Assembly (NCBI GenBank): GCA_944474755.1
Contig: OX104119.1
Coordinates: 44,975,927-45,039,926 of the forward strand
Source of the DNA: Limnoperna fortunei
Taxonomy: Eukaryota; Mollusca; Bivalvia; Mytilida; Modiolidae
Reading direction: 5' to 3'
DNA length: 64,000 nucleotides
This document shows, piece after piece, positions 12,951 through 28,782 of this stretch. Made by a program: the position numbers and the translations under genes. The notes beneath the pieces were generated by a model. The model saw nothing but the letters and a program-made list of their open reading frames with translations. It was not told the origin of the DNA and made no database searches. How positions within the stretch are numbered: the first letter of the stretch is position 1; every line of letters begins with the position of its first letter.

Positions 12951-15900
12951 TGATATATTGGAACCAACGTCAAATAGGACAAATAACAATCAAATCTTTG
13001 GATTACAAAAGAAGTCCCATTGTAAGAAACAGAAATATATACAACGAGCGGTCACAACTAAAATAAAGAAACAAAAAAACTAATGTACACACCAGGAGTG
13101 AAATCAGATACTCGGGTCTAAAGATTTGTATAACAAAAATCCAAGTTCAAAACTACATGATCATGGCTGAGAGAAAACTCAAGAACACATAAAGTAACAA
13201 GCACTTAAAATATACAAGAAACAAATAAGCAAAAAGAACCCGTATGAACACTGAGATACTGTTAGTAATATTCGTTGGATAAAACGACTGTTAAAAGCAT
13301 TTACTGCTTTTCTAAGATGTATGGTCTAAAAGCAATCTACTTTAAGATTGTATTGTTTTAAACGATAGTATTTTATTTATACTTATTACAATTACTTTGT
13401 TGACTGATGCCTATAACATTTGGTCGAACTCCATTTTTGTTTTTAAGTGAAAGAAATCAGTAAATTTTAAATAGTCTCACAGAATTCAACTTTACCACTA
13501 TTCATCTGAATACTAAATGTAAGGTTTAATTGTGTAGTGTTATTTTATACATATACTTATCGTTACTTTCTGGACTTGTACTTACTAGCTGAAATGAAAC
13601 AAACCAAACAGTATATATAATTACATAAACTGACCTGTACTAACATGCACAATAGGATTGACATAAATATATATAATATTAAAACATCTATTTTCTATTG
13701 GAATCTGATATAATGGAACCAACGTCAAATAGGACAAATAACAATGTTATCTTTGGATTACAAAAGAACTCCTATTGTAAGAAACAGAAATATATACAAC
13801 TAACGGTCACAACTAAAATAAAGAAACCAAACGAAACTCATGTACACACCAGGAGTGAAATCAGATACTCGGGTATAAAGATTGATCTTAAAAAAATCCA
13901 AGTTCAAAGCAACATGGTCATGGCTGACAGAAAACCCAAGAACATATCAAGTAACAAGCACTAACGACACACAAGAAACAAATAAGCAAATAAAACCCAT
14001 ATGAAAACTGAGATACTGTAAGTAATATTCTTTGGATAAAACTACTATTCAAAGTATTTACTGCTTTTCTAAGATGTATGGTCTAAAAACAATCTACTTT
14101 AAGATTGTATTTTTTTTAAAGCCAGTATTATTTTATACTTATTACAATTACTTTGTTGACTGATGCCTATAACATTTGGTCGAACTCCATTTTTGTTTTT
14201 AAGTGAAAGAAATCAGTAAATTTTAAATAGTCTCACAGAATTCAACTTTACCACTATTCATCTGAATACTAAATGTAAGGTTTAATTGTGTAGTGTTATT
14301 TTATACATATACTTATCGTTACTTTCTGGACTTGTACTTACTAGCTGAAATGAAACAAACCAAACAGTATATATAATTACATAAACTGACCTGTACTAAC
14401 ATGCACAATAGGATTGACATAAATATATATAATATTAAAACATCTATTTTCTATTGGAATCTGATATAATGGAACCAACGTCAAATAGGACAAATAACAA
14501 TGTTATCTTTGGATTACAAAAGAACTCCTATTGTAAGAAACAGAAATATATACAACTAACGGTCACAACTAAAATAAAGAAACCAAACGAAACTCATGTA
14601 CACACCAGGAGTGAAATCAGATACTCGGGTATAAAGATTGATCTTAAAAAAAATCCAAGTTCAAAGCAACATGGTCATGGCTGACAGAAAACCCAAGAAC
14701 ATATCAAGTAACAAGCACTAACGACACACAAGAAACAAATAAGCAAATAAAACCCATATGAAAACTGAGATACTGTAAGTAATATTCTTTGGATAAAACT
14801 ACTATTCAAAGTATTTACTGCTTTTCTAAGATGTATGGTCTAAAAACAATCTACTTTAAGATTGTATTTTTTTTAAAGCCAGTATTATTTTATACTTATT
14901 ACAATTACTTTGTTGACTGATGCCTATAACATTTGGTCGAACTCCATTTTTGTTTTAAAGTGAAAGAAATCAGTAAATTTTAAATAGTCTCACAGAATTC
15001 AACTTTACCACTATTCATCTGAATACTAAATGTAAGGTTTAATTGTGTAGTGTTATTTTATACATATACTTATCGTTACTTTCTGGACTTGTACTTACTA
15101 GCTGAAATGAAACAAACCAAACAGTATATATAATTACATAAACTGACCTGTACTAACATGCACATTATGATTGAAATCAATATATATATTATTTAAACAT
15201 CTATTTTCTATTGGAATCTGACTAAATACATTGGAACCAACGTCAAATAGGACAAATAACAATGTTATCTTTGGATTACAAAAGAACTCCTATTGTAAGA
15301 AACAGAAATATATACAACTAACGGTCACAACTAAAATAAAGAAACCAAACGAAACTCATGTACACACCAGGAGTGAAATCAGATACTCGGGTATAAAGAT
15401 TGATCTTAAAAAAATCCAAGTTCAAAGCAACATGGTCATGGCTGACAGAAAACCCAAGAACATATCAAGTAACAAGCACTAACGACACACAAGAAACAAA
15501 TAAGCAAATAAAACCCATATGAAAACTGAGATACTGTAAGTAATATTCTTTGGATAAAACTACTATTCAAAGTATTTACTGCTTTTCTAAGATGTATGGT
15601 CTAAAAACAATCTACTTTAAGATTGTATTTTTTTTAAAGCCAGTATTTTTTTATACTTATTACAATTACTTTGTTGACTGATGCCTCAAACATTTGGTTG
15701 AATTCCATTTTTTGTTTTAAAGTGAAAGAAATCATAAATTTTAAAAAGTCTCACAAAATTCAACTATACCACTATTCCTCTGAATACTAAATATAAGGTT
15801 AAATTGTGTAGTGTTATTTTATACATATACTTATCGTTACTTTCTGGACTTGTACTTACTTACTGAAATGAAACAAACCAAACAGTATATATAAATACAT

Positions 15901-18900
15901 AAACTGACCTGTACTAACACCCACAATAGGATTGACATAAATATATATAATATTAAAACATCTATTTTCTATTGGAATCTGATATAATGGAACCAACGTC
16001 AAATAGGACAAATAACAATCAAATCTTTGGATTACAAAAGAAGTCCCATTGTAAGAAACAGAAATATATACAACGAGCGGTCACAACTAAAATAAAGAAA
16101 CACAAAAACTAATGTACACACCAGGAGTGAAATCAGATACTCGGGTCTAAAGATTTGTATAAAAAAAATCCAGTTCAAAACTACATGGTCATGGCTGACA
16201 GAAAACTCAAGAACACATAAAGTAACAAGCACTTAAAATATACAAGAAACAAATAAGCAAAAAGAACCCGTATGAACACTGAGATACTGTTAGTAATATT
16301 CGTTGGATAAAACGACTGTTAAAAGCATTTACTGCTTTTCTAAGATGTATGGTCTAAAAGCAATATACTTTAAGATTGTATTGTTTTAAACGATAGTATT
16401 TTATTTTATACTGATTACAATTACTTTGTTGACTGATGCCTATAACATTTGGTCGAACTCCATTTTTGCTTTAAAGTGAAAGAAATCAGTAAATTTTAAA
16501 TAGTCTCACAGAATTCAACTTTACCACTATTCATCTGAATACTAAATGTAAGGTTTTATTGTGTAGTGTTATTTTATACATATACTTATCGTTACTTTCT
16601 GGACTTGTACTTACTAGCTGAAATGAAACAAACCAAACAGTATATATAATTACATAAACTGACCTGTACTAACATGCACAATAGGATTGACATAAATATA
16701 TATAATATTAAAACATCTATTTTCTATTGGAATCTGATATAATGGAACCAACGTCAAATAGGACAAATAACAATGTTATCTTTGGATTACAAAAGAACTC
16801 CTATTGTAAGAAACAGAAATATATACAACTAACGGTCACAACTAAAATAAAGAAACCAAACGAAACTCATGTACACACCAGGAGTGAAATCAGATACTCG
16901 GGTATAAAGATTGATCTTAAAAAAATCCAAGTTCAAAGCAACATGGTCATGGCTGACAGAAAACCCAAGAACATATCAAGTAACAAGCACTAACGACACA
17001 CAAGAAACAAATAAGCAAATAAAACCCATATGAAAACTGAGATACTGTAAGTAATATTCTTTGGATAAAACTACTATTCAAAGTATTTACTGCTTTTCTA
17101 AGATGTATGGTCTAAAAACAATCTACTTTAAGATCGTATTTTTTTTAAAGCCAGTATTTTTTTATACTTATTACAATTACTTTGTTGACTGACGACTCAA
17201 ACATTTAGTCGAACTCCATTTTTGTTTTAAAGTGAAGGAAATCATTTTTTTTTTAATAAGTCTCACAGAATTCATCTATACCACTATTCATCTGTATACT
17301 AAATATAAGGTTTAATTGTGTAGTGTTATTTTATATATATACTTATCGTTACTTTCTGGACTTGTACTTACGGGCTGAAATGAAACAAACCAAACAGTAT
17401 ATATAATTACATAAACTGGAATCTGATATATTGGAACCAACGTCAAATAGGACAAATAATAATCAAATCTTTTGATTACAAAAGAAGTCCCATTGTAAGA
17501 AACAGAAATATATACAACGAGCGGTCACAACTAAAATAAAGAAACAAAAAAACTAATGTACACACCAGGAGTGAAATCAGATACTCGGGTCTAAAGATTT
17601 GTATAAAAAAATCCAAGTTCAAAACTACATGATCATGGCTGAGAGAAAACTCAAGAACACATAAAGTAACAAGCACTTAAAATATACAAGAAACAAATAA
17701 GCAAAAAGAACCCGTATGAACACTGAGATACTGTTAGTAATATTCGTTGGATAAAACGACTGTTAAAAGCATTTACTGCTTTTCTAAGATGTATGGTCTA
17801 AAAGCAATATACTTTAAGATTGTATTGTTTTAAACGTTAGTATTTTATTTTATACTTATTACAAGTACTTTGTTGACTGATGCCTATAACATTTGGTCGA
17901 ATTCCATTTTTTGTTTTAAAGTGAAAGAAATCATAAATTTTAAATAGTCTCACAGAATTTAACTATACCACTATTCCTCTGAATACTAAATGTAAGGTTT
18001 AATTGTGTAGTGTTATTTTATACATATACTTATCGTTACTTTCTGGACTTGTACTTACTCGCTGAAATGAAATAAACCAAACAGTATATATAATTACATA
18101 AACTGACCTGTACTAACATGCACAATAGCATTTACATAAATATATATAATATTAAAACATCTATTTTCTATTGGAATCTGATATATTGGAACCAACGTCA
18201 AATAGGACAAATAACAATCAAATCTTTGGATTACAAAAGAAGTCCCATTGTAAGAAACAGAAATATATACAACGAGCGGTCACAACTAAAATAAAGAAAC
18301 AAAAAAACTAATGTACACACCAGGAGTGAAATCAGATACTCGGGTATAAAGATTTGTATAACAAAAATCCAAGTTCAAAACTACATGATCATGGCTGAGA
18401 GAAAACTCAAGAACACATAAAGTAACAAGCACTTAAAATATACAAGAAACAAATAAGCAAAAAGAACCCGTATGAACACTGAGATACTGTTAGTAATATT
18501 CGTTGGATAAAACGACTGTTAAAAGCATTTACTGCTTTTCTAAGATGTATGGTCTAAAAGCAATCTACTTTAATATTGAATTGTTTTAAACGCTAGTATT
18601 TTATTTATACTTATTACAAGTACTTTGTTGACTGATGCCTATAACATTTGGTCGAACTCCATTTTTGTTTTAAAGTGAAAGAAATCAGTAAATTTTAAAT
18701 AGTCTCACAGAATTCAACTTTACCACTATTCATCTGAATACTAAATGTAAGGTTTAATTGTGTAGTGTTATTTTATACATATACTTATCGTTACTTTCTG
18801 GACTTGTACTTACTAGCTGAAATGAAACAAACCAAACAGTATATATAATTACATAAACTGACCTGTACTAACATGCACATTATGATTGACATCAATATAT

Positions 18901-21900
18901 ATATTATTTAAACATCTATTTTCTATTGGAATCTGACTAAATACATTGGAACCAACGTCAAATAGGACAAATAACAATGTTATCTTTGGATTAGAAAAGA
19001 ACTCCTATTGTAAGAAACAGAAATATATACAACTAACGGTCAAAACTAAAATAAAGAAACCAAAAGAAACTCATGTACACACCAGGAGTGAAATCAGATA
19101 CTCGGGTATAAAGATTGATCTTAAAAAAATCCAAGTTCAAAGCAACATGGTCATGGCTGACAGAAAACCCAAGAACATATCAAGTAACAAGCACTAACGA
19201 CACAAAAGAAACAAATAAGCAAAAAGAACCCGTATGAACACTGAGATACTGTAAGTAATATTCTTTGGATAAAACTACTATTCAAAGTATTTACTGCTTC
19301 TCTAAGATGTATGGTCTAAAAGCAATCTACTTTAAGATTGTATTTTTTTTAAAGCCAGTATTTTTTTATACTTATTACAATTACTTTGTTGACTGATGCC
19401 TCAAACATTTGGTTGAATTCCATTTTTTGTTTTAAAGTGAAAGAAATCATAAATTTTAAAAAGTCTCACAGAATTCAACTATACCACTATTCATCTGAAT
19501 ACTAAATATAAGGTTTAATTGTGTAGTGTTATTTTATACATATACTTATCGTTACTTTCTGGACTTGTACTTACTCGCTGAAATGAAACAAACAAACAGT
19601 AGTTATAATTACATAAACTGACCTGTACTAACATGCACAATAGCATTTACATAAATATATATAATATTAAAACATCTATTTTCTATTGGAATCTGATATA
19701 TTGGAACCAACGTCAAATAGGACAAATAACAATCAAATCTTTGGATTACAAAAGAAGTCCCATTGTAAGAAACAGAAATATATACAACGAGCGGTCACAA
19801 CTAAAATAAAGAAACAAAAAAAACTCATGTACACACCAGGAGTGAAATCAGATACTCGGGTATAAAGATTTGTATAACAAAAATCCAAGTTCAAAACTAC
19901 ATGATCATGGCTGAGAGAAAACTCAAGAACACATAAAGTAACAAGCACTTAAAATATACAAGAAACAAATAAGCAAAAAGAACCCGTATGAACACTGAGA
20001 TACTGTTAGTAATATTCGTTGGATAAAACGACTGTTAAAAGCATTTACTGCTTTTCTAAGATGTATGGTCTAAAAGCAATCTACTTTAAGATTGTATTGT
20101 TTTAAACGCTAGTATTTTATTGTATAAATGAAAGAAATCATAAATTTTAAATAGTCTCACATATTCAACTATACCACTACTTATCTGAATACTCAATATA
20201 TATATACTTATCGTTACTTTCTGGACTTGTACTTACCCGCTGAAATGAAACAAACCAAACAGTATATATAATTACATAAACTGACCTGTACTAACATGCA
20301 CATTATGATTGAAATCAATATATATATTATTTAAACATCTATTTTCTATTGGAATCTGACTAAATACATTGGAACCAACGTCAAATAGGACAAATAACAA
20401 TGTTATCTTTGGATTACAAAAGAACTCCTATTGTAAGAAACAGAAATATATACAACTAACGGTCACAACTAAAATAAAGAAACCAAAAGAAACTCATGTA
20501 CACACCAGGAGTGAAATCGAATACTCGGGTATAAAGATTGATCTTAAAAAAATCCAAGTTCAAAGCAACATGGTCATGGCTGACAGAAAACCCAAGAACA
20601 TATCAAGTAACAAGCACTAACGACACACAAGAAACAAATAAGCAAATAAAACCCATATGAAAACTGAGATACTGTAAGTAATATTCGTTGGATAAAACTA
20701 CTATTCAAAGTATTTACTGCTTTTCTAAGATGTATGGTCTAAAAACAATCTACTTTAAGATTGTATTTTTTTTAAAGCCAGTATTTTTTTATACTTATTA
20801 CAATTACTTTGTTGACTGATGCCTCAAACATTTGGTTGAATTCCATTTTTTGTTTTAAAGTGAAAGAAATCATAAATTTTAAAAAGTCTCACAGAATTCA
20901 ACTATACCACTATTCATCTGAATACTAAATATAAGGTTTAATTGTGTAGTGTTATTTTATACATATACTTATCGTTACTTTCTGGACTTGTACTTACCCG
21001 CTGAAATGAAACAAACCAAACAGTATATATAATTACATAAACTGACCTGTACTAACATGCACATTATGATTGACATCAATATATATATTATTTAAACATC
21101 TATTTTCTATTGGAATCTGACTAAATACATTGGAACCAACGTCAAATAGGACAAATAACAATGTTATCTTTGGATTACAAAGAACTCCTATTGTAAGAAA
21201 CAGAAATATATACAACTAACGGTCACAACTAAAATAAAGAAACCAAAAGAAACTCATGTACACACCAGGAGTGAAATCAGATACTCGGGTATAAAGATTG
21301 ATCTTAAAAAAATCCAAGTTCAAAGCAACATGGTCATGGCTGACAGAAAACCCAAGAACATATCAAGTAACAAGCACTAACGACACACAAGAAACAAATA
21401 AGCAAATAAAACCCATATGAAAACTGAGATACTGTAAGTAATATTCTTTGGATAAAACTACTATTCAAAGTATTTACTGCTTCTCTAAGATGTATGGTCT
21501 AAAAGCAATCTACTTTAAGATTGTATTTTTTTTAAAGCCAGTATTTTTTTATACTTATTACAATTACTTTGTTGACTGATGCCTCAAACATTTGGTTGAA
21601 TTCCATTTTTTGTTTTAAAGTGAAAGAAATCATAAATTTTAAAAAGTCTCACAGAATTCAACTATACCACTATTCATCTGAATACTAAATATAAGGTTTA
21701 ATTGTGTAGTGTTATTTTATACATATACTTATCGTTACTTTCTGGATTGTACTTACTCGCTGAAATGAAACAAACAAACAGTAGTTATAATTACATAAAC
21801 TGACCTGTACTAACATGCACAATAGCATTTACATAAATATATATAATATTAAAACATCTATTTTCTATTGGAATCTGATATATTGGAACCAACGTCAAAT

Positions 21901-24900
21901 AGGACAAATAACAATCAAATCTTTGGATTACAAAAGAAGTCCCATTGTAAGAAACAGAAATATATACAACGAGCGGTCACAACTAAAATAAAGAAACAAA
22001 AAAAACTCATGTACACACCAGGAGTGAAATCAGATACTCGGGTATAAAGATTTGTATAACAAAAATCCAAGTTCAAAACTACATGATCATGGCTGAGAGA
22101 AAACTCAAGAACACATAAAGTAACAAGCACTTAAAATATACAAGAAACAAATAAGCAAAAAGAACCCGTATGAACACTGAGATACTGTTAGTAATATTCG
22201 TTGGATAAAACGACTGTTAAAAGCATTTACTGCTTTTCTAAGATGTATGGTCTAAAAGCAATCTACTTTAAGATTGTATTGTTTTAAACGCTAGTATTTT
22301 ATTGTATACTTATTACAATTACTTTGTTGACTGATGCCTATAACATTTGGTCGAACTCCATTTTTGTTTTTAAGTGAAAGAAATCAGTAAATTTTAAATA
22401 GTCTCACAGAATTCAAATTTACCACTATTCATCTGAATACTAAATGTAAGGTTTAATTGTGTAGTGTTATTTTATACATATACTTATCGTTACTTTCTGG
22501 ACTTGTACTTACTAGCTGAAATGAAACAAACCAAACAGTATATATAATTACATAAACTGACCTGTAATAACATGCACAATAGGATTGACATAAATATATA
22601 TAATATTAAAACATCTATTTTCTATTGGAATCTGATATAATGGAACCAACGTCAAATAGGACAAATAACAATCAAATCTTTGGATTACAAAAGAAGTCCC
22701 ATTGTAAGAAACAGAAATATATACAACGAGCGGTCACAACTAAAATAAAGAAACAAAAAAACTAATGTACACACCAGGAGTGAAATCAGATACTCGGGTC
22801 TAAAGATTTGTATAAAAAAATCCAGTTCAAAACTACATGATCATGGCTGAGAGAAAACTCAAAAACACATAAAGTAACAAGCACTTAAAATATACAAGAA
22901 ACAAATAAGCAAAAAGAACCCGTATGAACACTGAGATACTGTTAGTAATATTCGTTGGATAAAACGACTGTTAAAAGCATTTACTGCTTTTCTAAGATGT
23001 ATGGTCTAAAAGCAATATACTTTAAGATTGTATTGTTTTAAACGCTAGTATTTTATTGTATACTTATTACAATTACTTTGTTGACTGATGCCTATAACAT
23101 TTGGTCGAACTCCATTTTTGTTTTAAAGTGAAAGAAATCAGTAAATTTTAAATAGTCTCACAGAATTCAACTTTACCACTATTCATCTGAATACTAAATG
23201 TAAGGTTTAATTGTGTAGTGTTATTTTATACATATACTTATCGTTACTTTCTGGACTTGTACTTACTAGCTGAAATGAAACAAACCAAACAGTATATATA
23301 ATTACATAAACTGACCTGTACTAACATGCACATTATGATTGACATCAATATATATATTATTTAAACATCTATATTCTATTGGAATCTGACTAAATACATT
23401 GGAACCAACGTCAAATAGGACAAATAACAATGTTATCTTTGGATTAGAAAAGAACTCCTATTGTAAGAAACAGAAATATATACAACTAACGGTCACAACT
23501 AAAATAAAGAAACCAAAAGAAACTCATGTACACACCAGGAGTGAAATCAGATACTCGGGTATAAAGATTGATCTTAAAAAAATCCAAGTTCAAAGCAACA
23601 TGGTCATGGCTGACAGAAAACCCAAGAACATATCAAGTAACAAGCACTAACGACACACAAGAAACAAATAAGCAAATAAAACCCATATGAAAACTGAGAT
23701 ACTGTAAGTAATATTCTTTGGATAAAACTACTATTCAAAGTATTTACTGCTTTTCTAAGATGTATGGTCTAAAAGCAATCTACTTTAAGATTGTATTTTT
23801 TTTTAAAGCCAGTATTTTTTTATACTTATTACAATTACTTTGTTGACTGATGCCTCAAACATTTGGTTGAATTCCATTTTTTGTTTTAAAGTGAAAGAAA
23901 TCATAAATTTTAAATAGTCTCACAGAATTCAACTATACCACTATTCCTCTGAATACTAAATGTAAGGTTTAATTGTGTAGTGTTATTTTATACATATACT
24001 TATCGTTACTTTCTGGACTTGTACTTACTCGCTGAAATGAAATAAACCAAACAGTATATATAATTACATAAACTGACCTGTAATAACATGCATAATAGCA
24101 TTTACATAAATAAATATAATATTAAAACATCTATTTTCTATTGGAATCTGATATATTGGAACCAACGTCAAATAGGACAAATAATAATCAAATCTTTGGA
24201 TTACAAAAGAAGTCCCATTGTAAGAAACAGAAATATATACAACGAGCGGTCACAACTAAAATAAAGAAACAAAAAAACTAATGTACACACCAGGAGTGAA
24301 ATCAGATACTCGGGTCTAAAGATTTGTATAAAAAAATCCAGTTCAAAACTACATGATCATGGCTGAGAGAAAACTCAAGAACACATAAAGTAACAAGCAC
24401 TTAAAATATACAAGAAACAAATAAGCAAAAAGAACCCGTATGAACACTGAGATACTGTTAGTAATATTCGTTGGATAAAACGACTGTTAAAAGCATTTAC
24501 TGCTTTTCTAAGATGTATGGTCTAAAAGCAATCTACTTTAAGATTGTATTGTTTTAAACGTTAGTATTTTATTTTATACTTATTACAATTACTTTGTTGA
24601 CTGATGCCTATAACATTTGGTCGAACTCCATTTTTGTTTTAAAGTGAAGGAAATCAGTAAATTTTAAATAGTCTCACAGAATTCAAATTTACCACAATTC
24701 ATCTGAATACTAAATATAAGGTTTAATTGGGTAATGTTATTTTATACATATACTTATCGTTACTTTCTGGACTTGTACTTACTAGCTGAAATGAAACAAA
24801 CCAAACAGTATATAATTACATAAACTGACCTGTACTAACATGCACATTATGATTGACATCAATATATATATTATTTAAACATCTATTTTCTATTGGAATC

Positions 24901-27900
24901 TGACTAAATACATTGGAACCAACGTCAAATAGGACAAATAATAATGTTATCTTTGGATTAGAAAAAACTCCTATTGTAAGAAACAGAAATATATACAACT
25001 AACGGTCACAACTAAAATAAAGAAACCAAAAGAAACTCATGTACACACCAGGTGTGAAATCAGATACTCGGGTATAAAGATTGATCTTAAAAAAATCCAA
25101 GTTCAAAGCAACATGGTCATGGCTGACAGAAAACCCAAGAACATATCAAGTAACAAGCACTAACGACACACAAGAAACAAATAAGCAAATAAAACCCATA
25201 TGAAAACTGAGATACTGTAAGTAATATTCTTTGGATAAAACTACTATTCAAAGTATTTACTGCTTTTCTAAGATGTATGGTCTAAAAACAATCTACTTTA
25301 AGATTGTATTTTTTTTAAAGCCAGTATTTTTTTATACTTATTACAATTACTTTGTTGACTGATGCCTCAAACATTTGGTTGAATTCCATTTTTTGTTTTA
25401 AAGTGAAAGAAATCATAAATTTTAAAAAGTCTCACAAAATTCAACTATACCACTATTCATCTGAATACTAAATATAAGGTTTAATTGTGTAGTGTTATTT
25501 TATACATATACTTATCGTTACTTTCTGGACTTGTACTTACTAGCTGAAATGAAACAAACCAAACAGTATATATAATTACATAAACTGACCTGTACTAACA
25601 TGCACATTATGATTGACATCAATATATATATTATTTAAACATCTATTTTCTATTGGAATCGGACTAAATACATTGGAACCAACGTCAAATAGGACAAATA
25701 ACAATGTTATCTTTGGATTACAAAAGAACTCCTATTGTAAGAAACAGAAATATATACAACTAACGGTCACAACTAAAATAAAGAAACCAAAAGAAACTCA
25801 TGTACACACCAGGAGTGAAATCAGATACTCGGGTATAAAGATTGATCTTAAAAAAATCCAAGTTCAAAGCAACATGGTCATGGCTGACAGAAAACCCAAG
25901 AACATATCAAGTAACAAGCACTAACGACACACAAGAAACAAATAAGCAAATAAAACCCATATGAAAACTGAGATACTGTAAGTAATATTCTTTGGATAAA
26001 ACTACTATTCAAAGTATTTACTGCTTCTCTAAGATGTATGGTCTAAAAGCAATCTACTTTAAGATTGTATTTTTTTTAAAGCCAGTATTTTTTTATACTT
26101 ATTACAATTACTTTGTTGACTGATGCCTCAAACATTTGGTTGAATTCCATTTTTTGTTTTAAAGTGAAAGAAGTCATAAATTTTAAAAAGTCTCACAGAA
26201 TTCAACTATACCACTATTCATCTGAATACTAAATATAAGGTTTAATTGTGTAGTGTTATTTTATACATATACTTATCGTTACTTTCTGGACTTGTACTTA
26301 CCCGCTGAAATGAAACAAACAAACCGTAGTTATAATTACATAAACTGACCTGTACTAACATGCACAATAGCATTTACATAAATATATATAATATTAAAAC
26401 ATCTATTTTCTATTGGAATCTGATATATTGCAACCAACGTCAAATAGGACAAATAACAATCAAATCTTTGGATTAGAAAAGAACTCCCATTGTAAGAAAC
26501 AGAAATATATACAACGAGCGGTCACAACTAAAATAAAGAAACACAAAAACTAATGTACACACCAGGAGTGAAATCAGATACTCGGGTCTAAAGATTTGTA
26601 TAAAAAAATCCAGTTCAAAACTACATGATCATGGCTGAGAGAAAACTCAAAAACACATAAAGTAACAAGCACTTAAAATATACAAGAAACAAATAAGCAA
26701 AAAGAACCCGTATGAACACTGAGATACTGTTAGTAATATTCGTTGGATAAAACAACTGTTAAAAGCATTTACTGCTTCTCTAAGATGTATGGTCTAAAAG
26801 CAATCTACTTTAAGATTGTATTGTTTTAAACGATAGTATTTTATTTTATACTTATTACAATTACTTTGTTGACTGATGCCTATAACATTTGGTCGAACTC
26901 CATTTTTGTTTTAAAGTGAAAAAAATCATAAGTTTTAAATAGTCTCACAGAATTCAACTATACCACTATTTATGCGAATAATAAATATAAGGTTTAATTG
27001 TGTAGTGTTATTTTATACATATAATTATCGTTACTTTCTGGACTTGTACTTACGGGCTGAAATGAAACAAACCAAACAGTATATATAATTACATAAACTG
27101 ACCTGTACTAACATGCACAATAGGATTGACATAAAGATATATAATAATAAAACATCTATTTTCTTCTGGAATCTGACAAAATATATTGGAACCAACGACG
27201 AATCTGATATAAAATAACAATCAAATCTTTGGATTAGAAAAGAACTCCAATCGTAAGAAACATAAATATATACAACGAACAGTCACAACTAAAATAAAGA
27301 AACCAAAAAACTCATGTAAACACCGCGAGTGAAATCAGATTCTCGGGTATAAAAATTCGTATTAAAAAATCAAAGTTCAAAACTACACGGTCATGGCTGA
27401 CAAAAAACTCAAGAACACATCAAATAACAAGCACTTAAAACATACAAGAAACAAATAAGCAAAAAGAACCCATATGAACACTGAGATACTGTAAGTAATA
27501 TTCGTTGGATAAAACGACCATTCAAAGTACATACTGCTTTTCTAACATATATGGTCTAAAAGCTATCTACTTTAATATTGCATTCTTTAAAACGCTAGTA
27601 TTTTATTTATTCTTATAATTACAATTACTTTGTTGACTGACACATGACTGATGCCTTAAACATTTGGTCGAACTCCGTTTTTGTTTTAAAGTGAAAGAAA
27701 TAATAACTTTTAAATAGTCTCAAAAATTCAACTATACCACTATTCATCTGAATACTAAATATAAGGTTTAATTGTGTAGTGTTATTTTATACATATACTT
27801 ATCGTTACTTTCTGGACTTGTACTTACCCGCTGAAATGAAACAAACAAACCGTAGTTATAATTACATAAACTGACCTGTACTAACATGCACAATAGGATT

Positions 27901-28526
27901 GACATAAATATATATAATATATAGACATCTATTTTCTATTGGAATCTGACAAAATATATTGAAACCAACGTCAAATAGGACAAATAACAATGTTATCTTT
28001 GGATTAGAAAAGAACTCCCATTTTAAGAAACAGAAATATATAGAACAAATGGTCACAATTAAAATAAACAAACAAAAAACTCATGTACACACCAGAAGTT
28101 AAATCAGATACTCGAATATAAAGATTCGTATTAAAACATTCAAGTTCAAAACTACATGGTCATGGCTGACAAAAAACTCAAAAACACATCAAGTAACAAG
28201 CACTCAAAACTTACAAGAAACAAATAAGCAAAAAGAACCAATATGAACAATAAGATACTGTAAGTAATATTCGTTGGATAAACGACTATTCAAAGCATTT
28301 ACTGCTTTTCTAAGATGTATGGTCTAAAAGCAATCTACTTTAAGATTGTATTTTTTTAACGCTAGTATTTTATTTTATACTTATTACAATTACTTTGTTG
28401 ACATGCCTAAAACATTTGGTCGAACTCCATTTTTGTTTTAAAGACAAGGAAATCATAAATTTTAAACAGTCTCACAGAATTCAACTATACCACTATGCAT
28501 CTGAATACTAAATATAATGTGTAATT

Positions 28527-28782
28527 GTTTGTTTGTTTGAATTGTGTTTTAACCCCACTTTCAGCAATTTGTCATCTATATCGTGGCGTCCAGTTTTTAT
28601 TGGGGGAGGAAGTCGGGGTACCCAGGGAGAACCCCGACCTGCGGTAGTAAAACTGGCAATCCTTGTCAAATAAGATTGGATTCTAGTATACCCTGCCATC
28701 AGTGAGAATCGAATCCGCAATCTCAGTGTTGGCAGACCTATAGATCTATAGTAGACGAACTACCTTAACCACTCGGCCGCCT
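28527..28782 (-). mobile_element. tRNA-derived SINE inserted in a satellite monomer
   Basis: On the minus strand the element starts with GGCGGCCGAGTGGTTAAGG, a tRNA-like head with an A-box (GAGTGGTTAAGG). GGATTCGATTCTC follows as a B-box-like sequence. The body contains ACTGGCAATCC- and CCAGTTTTTATTGGGGG-type blocks (plus-strand reading) and a TTTG-rich tail at 28527. The flanks are TAATGTGTAATT (28515-28526) and TAATGTTTAATT (28783-28794), a 12-bp target-site duplication with one mismatch in a position where neighbouring monomers are continuous. The insertion therefore postdates that monomer. Related body fragments lie near 36.9, 50.5, 51.2 and 60.1 kb. Confidence 0.85.
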
